The notes under the pieces are model-generated. The model was not told the origin of the DNA, did no database searches, and worked only from the letters and a program-made list of their open reading frames with translations. From assembly GCA_026393575.1 (NCBI GenBank), contig JAPKZX010000076.1:1-36397 (forward strand): a stretch of 36,397 nt of DNA. Reading direction: 5' to 3'. Positions within the stretch are counted from its first letter, which is position 1. Each line of letters starts with the position of its first letter. The position numbers and the translations under genes are program-made. Shown piece by piece: positions 33,439 through 36,397 of this stretch. This DNA comes from Actinomycetota bacterium (GTDB taxonomy: Bacteria; Actinomycetota; Acidimicrobiia; Acidimicrobiales; Ilumatobacteraceae).

Positions 33439-34114
33439 GTCTTATTCTCTCACTTACTGGGGTATCCACCATTCTCAGGCCACCACAGACAAACATTCTC
33501 ATGTGCAAACAATCGTCGACGGAGTGAAACGTTCTCTTTCCGAGAACCACGACACACTCACCTGGCGACGAGTAACAATGCCAGGCCTCGACGTGGCATG
33601 GGTAGGCATGAATGTTCCTGCCCTCGACACTGGTGGTCGGCCTTGGGTATGGGAGATAGTCACTCCTTCTCAATATGAATCTTCCGCGCGACTACAAGAA
33701 GATCCTTTGGTATTAGCGGTTGCGCAAGACACCGTGGTGGCAGACATCAATCACAATGACCACTCGGGCCCCATCATGCGAATGCAAGTTCCGGTGCGTC
33801 AGGCTCCCGACGCCATCAGTGTGATGACGGGCCTTGACCCCTCTGGCCCCTGGTCAATTCAGCTCGAGGCTGGCTGGACAGTGCAAGCTCTTGGCTCGGC
33901 AGCCCAATGCTGGATTGACCGCGAAAGCCCGGGAAGTGCCCGTTTGCAGACCCCCGAGCCCCAATTGGCCCCGCACCAGCTCTATCAATTACACCCCGCC
34001 ATCGATATCGAGTCGGCAGCCTTCGACCGGTTGCTTACACTCGACCCTGATGATGCAGCCGTGGTCACTTCCCTTCTTGCCTCGGTTCACGAGGCCTTGC
34101 AGCCCTACCGCTAG
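33437..34114 (+). CDS. Unrecognised protein (225 aa)
   Basis: No family was recognised. The 225 residues are soluble and acidic, with no signal peptide, membrane segment or low-complexity region. The N-terminus MSYSLTYWGIHHSQ is followed by a mixed alpha/beta pattern. Notable are a central run of aspartate/histidine residues (DINHNDHSGP, ~100-109) and a C-terminal helix (DDAAVVTSLLASVHEALQ). The last ~300 bases are richer in C-ending codons than the flanking genes. The start ATG at 33437 overlaps the divergent hydrolase start and lacks a Shine-Dalgarno site; an internal methionine at MPGLDVAW or GMNVPAL is possible. It is followed 18 bases later by another unrecognised gene. Confidence 0.6.
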   Translation: MSYSLTYWGIHHSQATTDKHSHVQTIVDGVKRSLSENHDTLTWRRVTMPGLDVAWVGMNVPALDTGGRPWVWEIVTPSQYESSARLQEDPLVLAVAQDTVVADINHNDHSGPIMRMQVPVRQAPDAISVMTGLDPSGPWSIQLEAGWTVQALGSAAQCWIDRESPGSARLQTPEPQLAPHQLYQLHPAIDIESAAFDRLLTLDPDDAAVVTSLLASVHEALQPYR

Positions 34115-34132
34115 GCCGCAGGCGGTGACGCC

Positions 34133-35617
34133 ATGATCACCACGTACGCGCTCTCTCTCACTACTGCTGACTGCAACGAAGAACAACGCATTGCACTCAT
34201 CGATGTAGTGAGCGATTGGATGTTGCTTCATTACCCGCTCGATGCACGTGGGCCTGGAACTTCAGTTCGAGTCACCCGCGAATCATCCGACGACCCTGTA
34301 TTTCGAATGATGATTACAGAAAGTGGAGCTGCGAGTACACATGTCGAGACACTCACCATCACTGTCGTTCTCTTGAGTGGTGTTCTCACCTTTGACATTC
34401 GCATTCTGTCCACCCCTACAACGTCAAAGGTTGTCCCGTACACGCCACAACTAGTACCACCGCGTATTGCTCGCCTTGTTCGCGATGTTCTCACAACAGT
34501 TCCCACTGAAGATGCGAATCAATTCATTACAGATTCTGTGCATGTTGCAAGCACGGAACTTGATGGACAAAACATTGCCGCTTTCATCGATGCGCCTAGT
34601 CGTCGTCTGCCAGTCGTTGTTGAAATTGGCGACTACGAACGACACAGCGCACTTCTCTTAGCCGTTGGTGCTGGTCCACTTGTTGGCCTCGCACATATCT
34701 TCCACATCACAAGTGCTGAAGCACTGCGCGGATTTGAATCACTATCGCGTTACTCACTTCTTGGTCCTGGTTGCGTCATCGTGCAGTGGGCCGGGAAAAC
34801 TGAACCTGAAATTGTCCACACTCGTGAACTCCCCTCTTCATCACTGCCACGTGAACGTCACCGACTTGTGCGATTGATTCTCGATACTGCGGCACGTTCT
34901 ATTGCATCGCCTCGTGTACCGCCACCGCCGCGCACTGAATACGACATCATTGACTCTTCGTCGCGCGGTTCGTCAGATGGTGGCGGCTTCAATGAAGATC
35001 AAGCGATTCATATTGAACAATTGGAAGCATCTGTCAACGAACTAGAAGCTTCTATGGCAGACGCAGACCGACTCATGGCTGAACTTCGAGAACAACTTGA
35101 GAAAAAGGGTGGGCAAGTCGACGAACTCATTCTGCGTAACGTGTCATTAGAAATCCAAGCTGGACAAACACCAAAAGTGCTCGCGGTTCCTTCAATGACC
35201 GAAGCGCTGCGACTTGCCAAAGAAAACTGTCCATTCCTTGTCTTCCACGATCGAGCAATCGAATCTGGTTCTGGTCTGGAAGGACCAGAACCAGTCAGCG
35301 TGTTGCAGGATCTGGTTCGCCTCAACGAAGTTGCGCGTGCATGGATGTCTGGTGAGATTTCAGGAACCAGCATCAAACTGGCTTGTCGCCAAATGGGACT
35401 TGATTTCGTTGCGTCTATCTCTGACACCGCACGTCAAAAATACGAAGAGGATTACCTCATTGAATGGCGTGGACGAGCCGTTCGTGCCGAAGCGCACTTG
35501 CGACGAGGCCGAAAAACCCATCTCGTTCGCATCCATGTATTTTTCGATGACGAAACCCAGCAAGTTGTTGTCGCCTACATTGGCCGACATCTTCGCGATA
35601 AAGGCAGTGCCTCGTAA
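34133..35617 (+). CDS. Unrecognised three-part protein with central coiled coil (494 aa)
   Basis: Not recognised. The N-terminal ~260 residues form an alpha/beta region (EEQRIALIDVVSDWML ... VPPRIARLVRDVLTTV ... LARHRL-like end). A Pro/Ser/Gly-rich linker follows (~266-290). Then comes a strong coiled coil (~295-340, QLEASVNELEASMADADRLMAELREQL). The last ~145 residues make a compact domain that ends TRKTHLVRIHVFFDDE...VVVAYIGRHL, with strands characteristic of small protein-binding or toxin-like folds. The layout (sensor-like head, coiled coil, C-terminal domain) recalls regulators or effectors, but no function can be given. It follows the 33437 gene by 18 bases; the two probably form a unit. 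Confidence 0.62.
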   Translation: MITTYALSLTTADCNEEQRIALIDVVSDWMLLHYPLDARGPGTSVRVTRESSDDPVFRMMITESGAASTHVETLTITVVLLSGVLTFDIRILSTPTTSKVVPYTPQLVPPRIARLVRDVLTTVPTEDANQFITDSVHVASTELDGQNIAAFIDAPSRRLPVVVEIGDYERHSALLLAVGAGPLVGLAHIFHITSAEALRGFESLSRYSLLGPGCVIVQWAGKTEPEIVHTRELPSSSLPRERHRLVRLILDTAARSIASPRVPPPPRTEYDIIDSSSRGSSDGGGFNEDQAIHIEQLEASVNELEASMADADRLMAELREQLEKKGGQVDELILRNVSLEIQAGQTPKVLAVPSMTEALRLAKENCPFLVFHDRAIESGSGLEGPEPVSVLQDLVRLNEVARAWMSGEISGTSIKLACRQMGLDFVASISDTARQKYEEDYLIEWRGRAVRAEAHLRRGRKTHLVRIHVFFDDETQQVVVAYIGRHLRDKGSAS

Positions 35618-35625
35618 CTCTGGCG

Positions 35626-35631
35626 TAGCCT
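35626..35631 (+). promoter_or_regulatory. -10 box TAGCCT, leaderless-type promoter of the 35639 gene
   Basis: TAGCCT ends seven bases before ATG 35639 in a 21-base gap, and no Shine-Dalgarno site is present. Confidence 0.4.
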
Positions 35632-35638
35632 GTACAAC

Positions 35639-36397
35639 ATGACCCGCCGTAAGATATTTCGATACCTATTGCTGGCAGTTCTTATGTTCGGCATCGTCAC
35701 CGGATTTTCACTCACCCGGTACGTGTTGGCCCACCCAAATGATCCTCTGCAACAAAACGTTGCATCGTGGGCGCGCAACAAGGGCATGGGAGTTGTGGTC
35801 GACAAACTCGAAACGTGGCTGCATAACGACCCACCCGCTGTCGCGCCTACAGACACATTGGCGCTACTGACAGACGACTCCACCATCGCGCCACAGATCA
35901 CAACGACATCACTTGCACCTCTCGGCGAGGAAACAACGACCACTCACTTAGGAAAAACGACGCCAGCAGTTGAGCGACCAGTCATTGCAACACAATCATG
36001 TTCAACACCCACCACCACGAGTCCAACTGGCGCGACAACCACTTCAACTACCACAACTTCAAGCACAACAACCACAACAAGCACCGTCGTGCCAGACATG
36101 ACAAGCACGACTACCACCACTTTGGTTCCGCGACCAGCAGATATCGCTCCATTTATTAGTCCAGGCATTAAGGCTGAAGGCGAATGGGCTGCAACGGCAC
36201 GAGTACGCAAAAAACCAATGGTGTACGTCAGTTCAATCCGACCTCTCTGGTGTTTCGGTTCAGTAGTGGCAACCATGGCTGCCTACAACCCATCACTTGT
36301 ACACACTGCACTTTTCAACGGGACAGAAATGCCCGGTGGAAAAGGCTGGAAGAACTCTTCAAAGATTAAAGGCAAAGCCTTGCCGTCTCTCATCGCC
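35639..36397 (+). CDS. Membrane-anchored phosphodiester-glycosidase-like protein, 3' end outside the window
   Basis: The reading frame is open from ATG 35639 to the end of the window (253 codons) with no stop. Residues ~7-30 (FRYLLLAVLMFGIVTGFSLT) are a signal anchor. A Thr/Pro-rich linker of mixed ACN codons (~95-165, including 35985-36125) would place the rest outside the membrane. The last ~60 residues contain RPLWCFGSVVATM and a later ALFNGTEMPGGKGWKNSSKIKGKALPSLIA. This resembles the start of the NAGPA/phosphodiester glycosidase domain, whose members act on cell-wall or exopolysaccharide glycosides. The domain call is tentative because the catalytic part is missing. An antisense valine-rich frame opposite the linker is a by-product. 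Confidence 0.6.
   Translation, partial: MTRRKIFRYLLLAVLMFGIVTGFSLTRYVLAHPNDPLQQNVASWARNKGMGVVVDKLETWLHNDPPAVAPTDTLALLTDDSTIAPQITTTSLAPLGEETTTTHLGKTTPAVERPVIATQSCSTPTTTSPTGATTTSTTTTSSTTTTTSTVVPDMTSTTTTTLVPRPADIAPFISPGIKAEGEWAATARVRKKPMVYVSSIRPLWCFGSVVATMAAYNPSLVHTALFNGTEMPGGKGWKNSSKIKGKALPSLIA

Noticed and set aside
35985-36125. ACN-rich stretch as a phase-variable tandem repeat
   Set aside because: The threonine codons are mixed (ACA, ACC, ACT, ACG) with no exact repeated unit. It is a low-complexity linker.
35944-36276. Valine-rich minus-strand open frame
   Set aside because: It is the reverse complement of the Thr-rich ACN linker of the 35639 gene, which gives long runs of valine codons by composition.

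Overview
The window is a densely packed, single-chromosome-like stretch with about 40 genes, no gene-free gap over 300 bases, and by eye roughly 50% GC. The gene set points to a free-living aerobic actinobacterium, probably of the Acidimicrobiia/Ilumatobacter-like freshwater type. It includes a fused OleBC olefin-synthesis enzyme, an SCO6745-family protein, DUF2071/YqjF, DUF2786 paired with an HExxH protein, a Baeyer-Villiger monooxygenase, and lipid-type acyl-CoA dehydrogenase, amidohydrolase and SDR enzymes. This placement is inference from family content. No rRNA, ribosomal protein or other marker gene is present to prove it.

Layout. (1) 1-500: tRNA-Lys(UUU) and a tiny DUF2256 zinc-finger gene. 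(2) 506-4933: a minus-strand operon oleA-oleBC-oleD with overlapping start/stop codons. It encodes the complete head-to-head route from acyl-CoAs to long-chain cis-olefins, and a palindrome lies just upstream of its likely -10 box. (3) 5151-9399: a fasciclin lipoprotein with a frameshift in its signal peptide, a strong terminator, two small unknown genes, a TetR regulator with a nitroreductase, and a second secreted-protein gene split by a frameshift. (4) 9436-13756: a catabolic-looking operon of amidohydrolase, Baeyer-Villiger monooxygenase and acyl-CoA dehydrogenase. (5) 13866-20916: surE and a run of small metabolic or unknown genes (SCO6745-like, DUF2071, SRPBCC, a 54-residue zinc ribbon, VOC, FAH, SDR, a membrane protein, a GFO/IDH/MocA oxidoreductase). 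(6) 21012-26806: kinase-like phosphotransferase, CMD/AhpD-like protein, serine beta-lactamase-type esterase, a multi-pass membrane protein and an acyltransferase-3/SGNH O-acetylase. (7) 26929-29289: a complete polar amino-acid ABC importer. (8) 29315-36397: a DUF2786/metallopeptidase pair, nitroreductase, a sulfatase with an alpha/beta hydrolase, two unrecognised genes, and the start of a membrane-anchored phosphodiester-glycosidase-like protein cut by the window end.

Regulation. Two translation modes can be read from the sequence. Some genes have clear Shine-Dalgarno sites (AAGGAGG, AAAGGAG, GGAG). At least twelve others have none, but carry a TANNNT hexamer exactly 6-8 bases before the start codon, the signature of leaderless transcripts. 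This pattern also decides some starts, for example the FAH hydrolase.

Nothing here is a mobile element, CRISPR array or prophage. The best candidates for something new are the two unrecognised genes at 33437-35617, the small zinc-ribbon gene at 16811-16975, and the two single-base frameshifts, both in exported-protein genes. Those frameshifts are either sequencing errors or genuine on/off lesions.
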